64,000 bases of DNA from Vitellaria paradoxa (lineage: Eukaryota; Streptophyta; Magnoliopsida; Ericales; Sapotaceae). Positions 21,301 to 32,165 of this stretch are shown here, piece by piece; within the stretch, counting starts at the first letter, position 1, and the number at the start of each line of letters is the position of its first letter. The stretch is taken from NCBI GenBank assembly GCA_019916065.1, contig CM034236.1, positions 56,944,690-57,008,689 on the forward strand, written 5' to 3'. A model generated the notes under the pieces. That model searched no databases. It saw nothing but the letters and a program-made list of their open reading frames with translations, and had not been told where the DNA came from. Made by a program: the position numbers and the translations under genes.

Positions 21301-23829
21301 AACAAGGCGCACAACAATAAATGGGGAATAATGAGATTCGAACCCAGGACCTCCTAGAACTTGAGCTTTGATATCATGTTAAATCACTAATTGTTCCAAT
21401 AGCTTAAACTGTGAGGAAATTGGCCAACAATATATATCAAGCTATTTCAACAGAAGCCATATGCTTAAAAAAAAAAAAAAAAAGCCCACGTGCTACAAGA
21501 TCTCAGGGCGTGTGGCATTCTCACTTTATATTAATATAGATTTTTCTCAGTTCTGAAAGATCATCGGCTTTCATGTAATTTTCTGTACTCTCTTCCTTTT
21601 AAAATTCAGCAAGAAGGACTTGAAGGAGAGATCACAAGGAGGACACTGACTCATACATTATGGGATCTTTCATCCTCCAAAGACCGTGAACGAAGGGGAT
21701 GGCATCCCGTGACATACAAGTTAGCAGATGCTACTCCCACGCTGATCCAATCTATTAAGGTTTGTGTGCGTTTGCTCTCAGCTGATACCTTTAAGGTTCT
21801 TTGCTTTCTCATGTTTGTCATTTGAAAACAGCATGAGCTTGAGAGGAGATAAGTACTTCATGGTTGAATGAAAATTCTGCATCTATCCATGATGAGGGAA
21901 CTGACTTCAATTCTTATTTTCTGATTTTTGTACATGCCTTTTTTCTGGGAACAAATTTCTTCATGTCTTCTGGAAATTACCTCTTTTGAAGTGAGCCAAT
22001 ATTAAATTTTAACATAACTCCTCTACTTCCTTTCCCAAATAAATTAGAAATTAGAATGCTTATCAAATGCACTCCGTTGGCGCTAAACTTTCTTCTAAAA
22101 AAACTTTTCCATAATATATAGGCAACGTAAGTGAATTTTTAGGTCATTAGAAGGAAATGCTCAAGGCACTCTAGGAGAAGTGGCTTGAAGGAATGTCGTT
22201 GGATTCTTATGAGTAGATAAAATTTTATAAAAGAAGCATCAAGAAGATGCATAAGAGGACCTGAAGGTCGATTACAAGTCCAAGCTATCAAAAAAGTGCA
22301 AAAAGGAAAAAAAACTTTGGTTCTTGACCCTCTCTAACTAGCTAAAAAGCATAGCCATAAAATAACTCTTCAACCTGTAGAAAAGGAATTCGGTATCTTT
22401 AAATTTTTTCCTATTTTTTCCCCCAAACTAACCAAAGAATACAAAACGGTATAAGATCCCACACCCCCTTCTTGAATTTTGATATTCCGACACCCCACCA
22501 AAATTCTAAAAAGAGTTTTATCCTTTCTGAAGACACCCAAGCCACACCAACTCATGACAACGCAAGGTTCCATAGCTCTTTTGCCCACAAACATTCCGCA
22601 AACAGCTGATCTGCAGATTCTTCCGCTTCCTTGCAAAGGCAACAACAATTCACAATAACCATCCTTCTCAGATTGTCTATGGTCAAAATTTTACCCTTCT
22701 TTGTGCACCATATGAATAAAGTCACCTTAGAAGACGATCTATACTTTCATATCTTACCTCAGGGAAACTTATCTCCCCATTTGTCCATTAAGGCTTTATA
22801 TAGATATTTAACCTGAAACAAGCCTGAACTCGTCAAGGTCCAAATGAGCTTGTCTTCTCTAGCATTCCCCTTCAAAGCATATAGAAGCTACAACAATCTT
22901 TCCCGCTACCAATCTTGCAAGTCTCTTCTCAATCTCACCTCCGACACTATAGTACTCCTTCCTGCCTCCCCACGCTTATGAGCAAAAGCATCTTTGTTCC
23001 AAGCTAATCTGAAAATCTCTTCAAAATCATCCTTTAAGCATCTTCCTTCCAACCACTGGCTCTTCCAGAATCTTACTCTATCGCCTCTCCCCACCTCCAC
23101 TCCACTGAATTTACTATAGGTAGGCTACATAGCTCTGATGCTCTTCACACTCCTATCCCATGCAATCATGCTATTACTTCGGTATTCTATTCGCCCCACT
23201 CTAATCCATGCCTAGCACGCACCACCTTTGAAGGAATGTTATTATTTTCCTTTCTGCTACACTTGCTCTTGCCAAAATTAGGTCCAAATATGTTGATAAT
23301 ACTCTGTATGCCCATAATTAACATTCTATTCAACATTAAAGAATTATTTTGCTACAGTTGACAACAAGAATTTATTTGATTGAATCGAGAAATGGTATAA
23401 TTTAATAACACCATTAACAAATTTGGATTATTTTTCAGGATATAGATAATATCTATTATGAGACTGAATACCGAAGAGAATGGTGTACTTCCAAGGGAAA
23501 ACCCTCTCCGTGCTTCCTTTTTGCAAGAAAATTCACTAGGCCTGCTGCTCTCCGGCTTCTTAACATTGTAAGTTTGATAATTCCATGACTTAAACCCAAA
23601 ATAAAATAAAAATGAAAATGAAAAAGGAAGGGTTGCAAGGGGAATGAAACTTCTGAAGTCTTGGAAATGGTTAGAATTACATGGAACAACTATTTGCCAT
23701 TGACTCGTACATATTGCCATTGACTTGTAATACTATGGCTTCCATTTTTTCCTTGCACACGCTAGTCTGACGTGTCTTATGTCTCCTGCCCAGTCTGCGT
23801 TGGGAGCTGTCAAAGAGGCTCAATTATAG
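15372..23829 (+). CDS. GT14 (Core-2/I-branching-like, former DUF266) glycosyltransferase
   Basis: Type II Golgi-type membrane protein of CAZy family GT14; characterised plant members are glucuronosyltransferases on arabinogalactan proteins, but the acceptor of this DUF266-like subgroup is not settled. Eleven exons: 15372-15605, 16958-17074, 18536-18636, 18919-18990, 19201-19282, 19418-19498, 20101-20139, 20371-20436, 21610-21759, 23439-23567, 23794-23829; all phases fit, giving 368 residues. A short basic N-terminus precedes one membrane anchor (about 16-33). The GT14 core begins KPKIAFLFIARNRLPLD and includes DWGGASMIQAER, FLFLSDSCIPLYNF, GWHPVTYKLADATP and FLFARKFTR. Introns 3 and 6 use GC donors. 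Introns are long: intron 8 holds a TRIM and a tRNA-like SINE head, intron 9 an antisense LINE remnant. The start is the first ATG in frame before the basic segment and anchor. Arabidopsis At5g14550 is the likely counterpart, from memory. Confidence 0.92.
20625..20705 (-). repeat. tRNA-like SINE head fragment (in GT14 intron 8)
   Basis: On the minus strand, TAGCCTAGTTGC (20681-20692) matches a pol III box A and GGTTAGATTCC (20639-20649) a box B, at tRNA-like spacing. No clear SINE body, poly-A tail or target duplication was found, so it may be a truncated SINE or a degenerate tRNA copy. Confidence 0.4.
20926..21452 (-). mobile_element. Complete TRIM retrotransposon (terminal-repeat retrotransposon in miniature), 527 bp
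   Basis: Direct terminal repeats at 20926-21016 (91 bp) and 21377-21452 (76 bp) share most of their sequence; the longer one has a local duplication of about 15 bp around CAAGCTATGTATAC. The element begins TG and ends CA, and is flanked by a perfect 5-bp duplication GAAGC (20921-20925 and 21453-21457). Read on the minus strand, a primer-binding-like site TGATATCAAAGC abuts the first repeat, matching TGGTATCAGAGC (initiator tRNA-Met type) at 10 of 12 positions. A purine tract GAGAGGGAG precedes the second repeat. The 360-bp interior has no coding frame. It sits in intron 8 of the GT14 gene, antisense to it. Confidence 0.92.
22280..23110 (-). mobile_element. LINE remnant, reverse transcriptase C-terminal/zf-RVT region (in GT14 intron 9)
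   Basis: Minus-strand translation gives, in shifting frames, GDRVRFWKSQWLEGRCLKDD, FRLAWNKDAFAHK, DKLIWTLTSSGLFQVKYLY, SSKVTLFIWCTKKGKILTID and CCLCKEAEESADQLFAECLW. These are hallmark stretches of plant L1-type LINE ORF2 C-termini. Several stops and frameshifts interrupt it, so it is dead. Limits are approximate. Confidence 0.85.
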
Positions 23830-24889
23830 AGATCATCATGAAGTAAATATCTATTATGAATTGATATCAGCTTGAAGAACGATTGACATCAACACGTATG
23901 GAAAGTCATTTGAGAGGTATACTCTCTTATTTCTCGGAGAATTTATTAGAAAGCGGGCGGTGTTACTGTTCCTTGTTACACGTTGGAAGAGGTTGGGATT
24001 TTACCTGTGTTAACACAAGATCCAACAAGCACGATGGGATTTACCGACTGCAGAGAGGGTCTGCAATTTGGATCTGCATTCTGAGTGGTTGATCTGATAA
24101 ATATGAATCTTTGGAGGCTTCTGTAGAAATTGAGCCAAGTTTTTCAAATCACTTGTAATTTTCCTGTACATTTGTAATAACAATAATGAATTTTTTGTTA
24201 TGTTACTAGGTTAAAAAAATAGTAGCAAATGAAAAGAAGCAGAGTCTGGATTTGGAGGCTGCCAGTTAAATGGATTGCGTACCATTTAGGGGTCAACCTA
24301 ACTGATTAGTTCCAAGTCTCAAGGAAACACGCACGCGCGCGCACAATTTCGGCACAATTGAACTGCTAATGCATCTCTCCAGATTAGCTACTTTGGAAAT
24401 ATAGTTATGGCTTATTCCTACGGCTTATTCCTACATCTATGTCTATCTGGATACAGTTATTGTTGTTATTATTATTATTATTAGATGAGAGACGAAGGCT
24501 GTAATTGGATTGGAGGATTTGTTGAGGAAAATAAAAAATATATGGATTCCGAATTTTATCGCTTAGTTTGTGATAGAAAACAGAATGAAAAAAGGCACTG
24601 GAATTGAAAAATTAAAAATAATTATATTTAGAAAATTAATTTAACAATAAATATCTTTTATTCTATTATATTTTTTAATCCATTCAAATAATGATATGCA
24701 TTTAGAATTTTAGATTTTTTTTTCTTCTCTCTTACCATTTTTCTCTTGCTCTCCCTCCCCCCCCCCCTCTTTTTTTTACTCGTTAAATTATTAATCCAAA
24801 CAAACTATTTCCTAGAGTAAGGAATTAACTTTACACGTAATTAAAGATGAGGGTTATGTTCGAAACAAAAATTCATAGAGGAAAAGGTA

Positions 24890-25200
24890 AGTTGTCATTG
24901 GATTTGTCTTTTTATTTTTTATTTTTTCTTTTTGTTTACTATTATCTAGTTTGAGTTTATTCTTCATTTTGTATTTCTGAGAACAAAGAAATGAGTTCAA
25001 AATTCATTTGGTTTCTTGTGTTTTGAAAATTTATTTCAGAAAATAGAAATGAGTTTATATATAAAATGAAAAATAATAAAAAATTATTTGAGACTTTTTT
25101 ATCCAAAATAAGAAAAATCTCGAAAAGAAAAACATATCATTTTCTATTTTTTCGTTTTAAGATTTTTAACACATAAAACAAAAAAAAAAGAAAATAAACA
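24890..25200. repeat. Dispersed MITE-like repeat, copy 2
   Basis: Diverged relative of 3463-3775, in the same order of blocks (TTTCATTTTGTA-like, GAACAAAGAAA, TTTCAGAAAATAGAAA, ATATAAAATGAAAAATAATA). Confidence 0.5.
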
Positions 25201-25340
25201 AAATGCCACCTAAATAATTTAACTTCACTTTTTTTTCACGATAGTGGTGCCAAACAAAAAAAAAAAAAAGAAAATAAACAAAATGCGACCTAAATAATTT
25301 AACTTCACTTTTTTTTCACGATAGTGGTGCCAATTAAAAA
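25181..25340. repeat. 80-bp tandem duplication
   Basis: Two nearly identical units offset by exactly 80 bp. Each has an A-rich start, then ACCTAAATAATTTAACTTC, a T-run and CACGATAGTGGTGCCAA. They differ by a single C/G in ATGC(C/G)ACC and at the trailing edge, implying a recent duplication. Confidence 0.88.
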
Positions 25341-26769
25341 GTAGGTAAAAATAAATTGAAAGTAGCTGCGTTGCAACAAGATTCATAGTTTTATCAAGAG
25401 CGCAGTGCCAATTAAAAAATAATAATAATAATAAAAGTAAGAAAGAAGAGCAGTTGCATGGCATTGCATTGCATCAAAGAATATTTTGTTCCAAAAGTTA
25501 TTTCACAAAGAGGTTCCAAAAGATGAAGAACTTTTCTATGCATTGTCTTCTTCCTATCACTTGACATTTTTGGATACGTTATTATCCGATTTCTTTCCTT
25601 TGTCTGGATGCACTGTAGATAGACACGAAGCAATGTCTTGGTTGATCAAGAGAACAGCTTGCACCAATATTTATTCTCAGGTGTGACAAGCCCAAGTATT
25701 TCATTTCGGAAAGAACATCTTTTCAACCCTTTTTCTTTTTTTAATTTTTTTTTTCTTTTTTTGGGAAAATACTATCTTACCAAAATTTATTTTCAAAAAA
25801 GTTACCACACTAATGACTAATGAGTAATGACTATTGTGCAATTATAATACATTTTAGTGGGTTATTTTTATCAAAGTGATAGGTTCATATATAGATATTA
25901 TAAGTTGGCGCACATTATTTGTGTGATTTTTATTAAAATTTTATATTAACTAAAACAAAATTATAAAAAAAAAAAAAAAAAAAACGCAAAAGTGACTCAA
26001 AGTAAATATGTTACATGATTCTGATAAATAATTATGATTATCTTTTCTGGTCCTATACATTTTTTTTTAACATAAAAATAGGGCCTAGAGGGGCCTTTGT
26101 AATTGAACCCAACGAACCTGCACGTTTTGGGTAAATAAATAAAAACTTAGTGATGGATTAATCAAAATGGACCTATTACTTTGAAAAAAATAACCCACTA
26201 AAATGGCACGCAATCCATTTACAAATAAAGCAAATTTCATGACGGTAGAGCTGTTTCTAGAGCCAGGCAACTAAGGCATTTGTCTTAGGCCTCCAATGTT
26301 AAATAAGAGTCCAAGATTATAGGCTTTCATATTAAGTAAGCCCCATACTAAAAGCCTTATGTAAAGTGGGGCTCCATAATTAACTTTTTATTCAAATCTG
26401 CCTTACTTGAGCCTCACCTAAAACTTAGGTCTCAAATTTTCGGGATCCAAGAGATTGCAGTGAAAAAATTCACTGCAAGAGCAGTGATAGAAAAATCAAT
26501 GACCTTAATTTGATTGTATTGGTCTAAGAGTCCTAATTTAATTTAGTTAAAATTAATTTCAAAATAAAAAAAAAAAAGTTGAAAAGAAATCTGATTCGAT
26601 CACAATTAATGTAAAAAAATGAAAAGTTTTTTCTCATTGAAGTACATTTAAATCTAAGCCGTTAATTTTTCATTGCAGCCCCTTAAAACTTTAAATTTTC
26701 TATGTATGTTCCTGCAAAAGAAATAACATCATTGTTAGAGCAGTTAAACAAATCACAATCAAAGTTTGG

Positions 26770-27045
26770 TTCGTGTATAGCTCACTGAAAATTTATTTAA
26801 GTTCAATTTATTATGAAATCAAGTCAAACTACAAGTTAGATTTAAGTTCAACTCAATAAATTTAAAGATTTTTAAAATAATTAAATTATTAATGTTAGCC
26901 TCATTTAAAACTTGACTTGGAAACTTAACGAAATAAATTTAAAACTTGAACATATTTTCAAAATTGATAAAATTGTTAAGTTACAGTCAAACAACCTAAT
27001 TTTTGACTCGACTTGATTCGACTTAACTTGTTTGCATCTCTAGTC
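26770..27045. repeat. Dispersed TTCGA-rich repeat, copy 2 (weak)
   Basis: Shares the pattern of repeated AAGTTCAA and AATTTAAG blocks and a GACTCGACTTGATTCGACTT tail followed by CTTGTTTGCATC with the copies at 11310-12915 and 31870-32165, but is more diverged. Confidence 0.4.
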
Positions 27046-28149
27046 ATGGTAGACTTTTCACTATACAATTAATGTTAAAACTATGATAAATAAGCAATTA
27101 CAATCACAAAATTCAAATTTACATGTTTATGCATAATATTACTCTTTTTAAAATTATTCATATTATTTGATGCATATACTGTTTGTCACTGAAAAATACT
27201 TCAAATAATCATACAATGGTGTAAAGAACTTCACGATATGAAAAATCATTTTTTAATGTCAGTTAAATAAAATAACTTTCCATTCGCCACATGAAATGTG
27301 TTTAGAGTTGTACAAACTTTTAAAAGTTAGTATCTCATAATTTGTGTAATAAATAGTAAATTTAAAGTTTATAATCTTATAACTCGTATTTGTAAAAATT
27401 TATAAAAATTTATATTATTATTATTATTATTATTATTATTTAACTCCAAACCTGTTCATGGTCAATGGTCGGCTTCAGTACTTTCTCTGCGGAAAAGTAA
27501 AGGTAATGTTCTTCTTTATTTTATTATCATTATTATTTAAATTTTAATTTTAATTTGTTTTCACCTTGTCGGGTTATGACCGTAATTGTGTGGGTGAGTA
27601 AAGAAAAGAGCCTTGGCGGGGTCATTACTCAAAATCAACGTATATTGTAAGGAGGTCGGCGGGGGACATTCAACGTACCAAATGAAACTGCTACCGACCG
27701 ACGCGGAAAGGGCACGTGCCACGTGACATCCTGGTTTGTTGGAATCGTTTTTGAATTAACCGTCACTTCCACGCGCATTTGACACTTGATGACACTTTTT
27801 TTTTTTCTTTTTCTTTTTCTTAAATAATACATTTGGGTGATTTTAGAATGATAAAAAGTGAAATAAAATGAGATAAAATATAGTTTAAATTTTTTTTTGT
27901 GTTTTATGCACACACATCTTAAACTACTTTTTTTTTTTAGATAAATAGTAAGATTCTCATTCTAACGGATTAGATTTCTGTTTAGACAGATTCAAAATTT
28001 TGGATAGTCATGATTTTTTTACACTGCAATCCGTTTAAACGGAAGTTGACCACGCGAGTCCGTTATATGTTATGAGAATATTTAGTTAGTCACAAAAGTA
28101 TGATAAAAGTATAAAAATTTAATGTAAAAGTGATACGTAACAAAATTTA

Positions 28150-28290
28150 AATTATGTTTGGTTTGTTAAAAACTAAAATAAATCTCTAAAAATTTTTAAA
28201 AGTTATTCACTTTTTATCTCACTATACAAATTACAAACCTATACTTATTTCGCTTTATCTCACTTTTTGTTATTACAAACACTTCCTTAA
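28150..28290. repeat. MITE family B, copy 2 (inverted)
   Basis: Reverse-complement relative of 14154-14301: TTATTCACTTTTTATCTCAC and CTTTATCTCACTTTTTGTTA are diagnostic. GTTTGG-like ends are visible (TATGTTTGGTTTG). Limits approximate. Confidence 0.5.
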
Positions 28291-28849
28291 TTAAAAACAA
28301 AGCATAAAAAGTTAGTAAATTTTTATCAAACAAACACCCCTTATTTTTGTCTTTTTATTTTTCTAAGGTAAATGATACAACGTTTGATTTTTTTTTTTTT
28401 TTTCTTAAGGTACTTGATATGATGTATGAAAGAAGTTGTGTCGAGTATGTATTACGAGGTACTCTGGATGTATTAAAAAAAACATAATCTTATACATACA
28501 CTAAAACGTAACACTTTAATAATTAATTAGATATTTGATAAAAATTTATAGAAATTGAAAAAAATTACAAAAAATTAAAAAAATTGGTAAAGATTAAAGA
28601 AATTTGGTAAAAATTAATTTTATGTTTGGTAAAAAATTAAAAAAGATAAAAAATTAATCTTTTTCTAATGTACCCAATGTCACCTATATTTAATTTTCCT
28701 CGAAATCAATATTACCCATCATTTTTTGTTGGGTTAAGAAGTAGAAAATTAAAAATAAGAGTGAAATTAGAAACTAAAAAGGGTATTTTGGTAACAAAAA
28801 TGTGACAAAAGTTCAACAATAGAAACACACCAATTGGCGCTCTCCCTTA

Positions 28850-29530
28850 TATATGCTAGAATTAGGCACATACGGTGTGTGTGATTTTCTTGATATTTTT
28901 TTATTTTAAATAAATAATTATAAGAATTATAAAAAAAGGGGCAAAAGTGTCTCGATAGAAAATAATGAATTGTTAAAAATATTTAAGTGGTTAGTAACTA
29001 CTTAATGAAATTTTAAAAAAATCAAAAAACAAAAAAATTATAAAAATAATATATGGTTAAAGTGAATTTAAGAAAGACAAAAATATAAATTACTGAAATT
29101 ACTTAATTACGTGATAGTTAAAAAATTTTACCTTTATCTAATATTGTTAAAATTTAGATAATTATAGGGAGTTTAGGAGTATTATAGGAAAAATTTTCAC
29201 CAAAATAAAACTTCATAAATTTTAAATCTCATGAGTATCCTTATTTTACTTGTATATGATAATTAGGAGTAGGGCACACACTGTATGTGTGTAGTTTTTA
29301 TTAATATTTTATTTTATCTTAAATTAAATTAAAATGATTGAAAAAAAAAATGTATGTCTCAAACAACAAATAATAAGTATTTATAGGTATTTAAGTAGAC
29401 AACTAGTAAGTAATTAAGGGATATTTAAAATAAAGCAAAAAATTATAAAAATAATATGTAGTTAAATGATATTTAAGAAAAATTAAAAAATAAAATGATA
29501 AGCTTACTTAAATAATTTACAAAAATTTAA
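28850..29530. repeat. Diverged pair of direct repeats (about 28850-29130 and 29265-29530)
   Basis: Both halves start with an AATTAGG..GGCACA.AC.GT.TGTGTG segment, then TTATTTTA runs, GTCTC.A followed by AATAATGAATTG-like sequence, TATTTAAGT, CTACTTAATGA-like blocks and AATTATAAAAATAATAT. Their order is conserved over about 270 bp. A third, shorter relative occurs at about 25905-25998. Element class unknown. Confidence 0.45.
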
Positions 29531-29656
29531 AAATTACTTATAAATTTTTTAAATTACAAGTGATACTAATAGAAATATTAATGAAATAAAATAAATATAT
29601 TTTACAAATTCACTACCATGTTTCTTTATTATAGTAGTATGAATATATATATATAT

Positions 29657-29815
29657 AAGGGTATTTGGTTAGTAAAAATTTGGTAAAAAAATACAGTAAA
29701 AGTGTAAAAATTTAACATAAAAGTAATATATATAGTAAAATTTAATTAAAAAAATATAAAAAAATTAATAAAAATTAATAAATTTTTGTTAATTTTAACT
29801 AACCAAACACTCCAA
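29657..29815. repeat. MITE family C, copy 2
   Basis: Ends GGGTATTTGGTTAGTAAAAA and, reverse-complemented, GGAGTGTTTGGTTAGTTAAA. Its right edge overlaps the start of a 26-bp tandem duplication (CAAACACTCCAACAGTCTGC plus ATATAT, twice, about 29805-29856). Confidence 0.6.
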
Positions 29816-30329
29816 CAGTCTGCATATATCAAACACTCCAACAGTCTGCATATATCAACGAGAACAGTTAAGTGCAAATAAAATTTTTATGTCCAGCCAT
29901 GCAGATGGGTAATCCTTATTGGTTTTGGTGGTAGTTGGGTTATAGCGAGGTAGTTAAACCCAACGGTTGCAGTTTCTAGCAGTTTGGCAGGCTAGTCGGA
30001 CACGCGAGATGCTTGCTAGTCAAGCATTCAACGTGCCACCTCTTCCGCATTCCACGTGTCCCCATTATTTATTTGTTTTCCCCAAAAATAATTAGAGTGC
30101 GGGATAGTCGGTGCTTGTGGGCCCCATGGTCCTCACGTGGAATCGGTGGACGGCCCACAGCCCGTAATTGCGCTATGACTTGTTTTACGAATACAGGAAG
30201 TAACCAAAGCTCCCACCTAAAGGCCCACACGCTTCGAATCAAAGAATTTTTTTTTTTTTCTTTTTTTTGTCGGCTAGCTTCGGTGTCGGGACCAAGACCA
30301 AAATTTGATACCAGGCCTGTTTAGAACGA

Positions 30330-30440
30330 AAAAAAGTCGCATAAATGATAAATTCGTAATTTATATAATTTATATAATGAAATAAAAAATAAATAATTTT
30401 TAAAAATTTTAAAAAATTTTTAACAAATCAAACGGAGAAT
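30330..30440. repeat. MITE family B, copy 3
   Basis: Contains AATTCGTAATTTATATAATT and AAATAAATAATTTTTAAAAA, ending AACAAATCAAACGGAG, closely parallel to 36771-36890. Confidence 0.5.
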
Positions 30441-30833
30441 AATAATAAAAGAATTGCCCGTGTTATGGGTAAACTTGTAATTTCAATTCTCAAACCTATA
30501 AGCATAATTATATGCCGTGAAACATGAGTTGCGCATATAACATGTATTTTGCTTAGGTAACTTTATACAGTAAGAAAACATTAACCTAAAAAATTTTTCT
30601 AAAGTAATATGGTCAAGTTTAATTATATTATTTCAAAATAAAGAGTTTATAAAAATATAATTTATTTACATTGCAGTCATCGTCCCATTACTTAGAAGTA
30701 TGACATTTTTCATTTACCCACAATTGAATTATAAAAGAAATAGACATTGATACAAGATCAAGGACATAACTTTATCATAAATACAGATATAATAATTTAG
30801 AAAAATATATATATATTACAAACAATGAGGATG

Positions 30834-30859
30834 CATATATATATATATATATATATATA
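30834..30859. repeat. (TA)n microsatellite
   Basis: About 13 TA units in AT-rich intergenic DNA. Confidence 0.85.
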
Positions 30860-31869
30860 CAAATGTAAAACTTAACATAACAAAATATGAGATAGAAAAC
30901 TTTGTACATTTGGTTTCTAAAACATTTTATGCTTTTAATCTTCTGTCAAATATATTTTTTCAAAAAATAATCTTTAAGAAAACATATTTTCCCACCTATT
31001 TTAATTTTATTAGAAAAAAATAGAAAATAAGCGAAAAATGGTCAAACCAAACACTTTACATCATTGACACTTGACCAAAAATATATGAGTTTTCTCTAAT
31101 TTAAAAGTTAAGACATAATTTTGTTTTAGGGACCAAAACTTTCAAGGAGTAAAAGGACAATTAATTATCCATGACACGTTCAAAGAAAAATAATAAAATA
31201 ATTTAATATGTCACATAACGTGTAAAACATATGTTTTAGTTTGTAACTTAAAGTGTTCGATAATATTTAATATTCTATATTGAAAGATTAGTAATTTTCC
31301 AGTAGTTTTGAGAAAACTGAATAGATGATTATTAGAAAATAAATTTAAAATCTAACTATGCTAACTCTCATAATTTATTAATATATTTGAAAATATTTAT
31401 ATATGCATATTTGCTTCATGTATGAGATTACACAAAAGCCCCTGGGACAACCGTCCGAACTTCTCTGAAAAGAGGAAAACAAAAAAAAAAAAGAAAAAGA
31501 AAAGTTGGGATTCGCTTTATTCTTTTCTAATTCTCTCTTCTTTTATCCGTTAAATGAGGGTAGGTTTTTTTTTTTTTTTTTTTTTTGTGGCTGGGTTGGC
31601 TAAGGGAGCTTCTTTTGTGGGCACCAGTGTACAAAAGTAAAACAGTGACTGGACCAACTAGTTTGTCCGTTTTTTCAAATTGTTCAGTGAACCTCGACCA
31701 CTACTTTGCCACGGGCATGGCTAGGACTAGGAGGAGATTTCAATCTGCGTTCACTCTGGACTGCTATTGATTTTCCTTTCTCCAATTGGCTTCACAGTAG
31801 TCCCTCCATCAGTGCTGTTTAACCGCCAGAGATTGAGGGTGATGAGTTTCTTCGCAGTGGGAGTGAAAG

Positions 31870-32165
31870 TAAATCGAACTATTCTAAGTTGGTCAGAAAA
31901 AAGTTCGATTTAAGTTTGATTCATAATTTAAAGGAATTTGAATCAAGTTTAATAATATTTTATTTATTATATTTTAAATTAAAGCAACATCGTTCTAGTT
32001 TAATTGAATTATTCACGAGTCGAGTTTGAGTCTTGATTCTTCTTTATCGAATTGTGTTCGAATTTATATAAAAGTTTGAATCAAATTCGAATTCAATTCA
32101 AAAAATTCAAATTGAATTTGAACAAATTAAAAGTCAATCCGATTCAACTTGTTTTCGCCTAATTT
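31870..32165. repeat. Dispersed TTCGA-rich repeat, copy 3 (uninterrupted)
   Basis: Same block order as copy 1 without the CACTA insertion: ATTTTATTTATTATATTTTA, TAGTTTAATTGAATTATTCA, TTATATAAAAGTTTGAATC and a TCCGATTCAACTTGTTTTC end. Serves as an approximate empty-site comparison for the CACTA insertion. Confidence 0.6.

Noticed and set aside
25486..25686. 66-residue plus-strand frame with MFQKLFHKEVPKDEELFYAL
   Set aside because: Looks non-random but I recognise no family, and no flanking exons fit; may be a fragment of an old insertion.
30013..30324. 103-residue plus-strand frame in a less AT-rich patch
   Set aside because: No recognisable domain, ends in a poly-T-encoded Phe run; not supported as a gene.
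31585..31770. 61-residue plus-strand frame (MWLGWLRELLLW)
   Set aside because: Short, no family match, no neighbouring exons; possible relic only.
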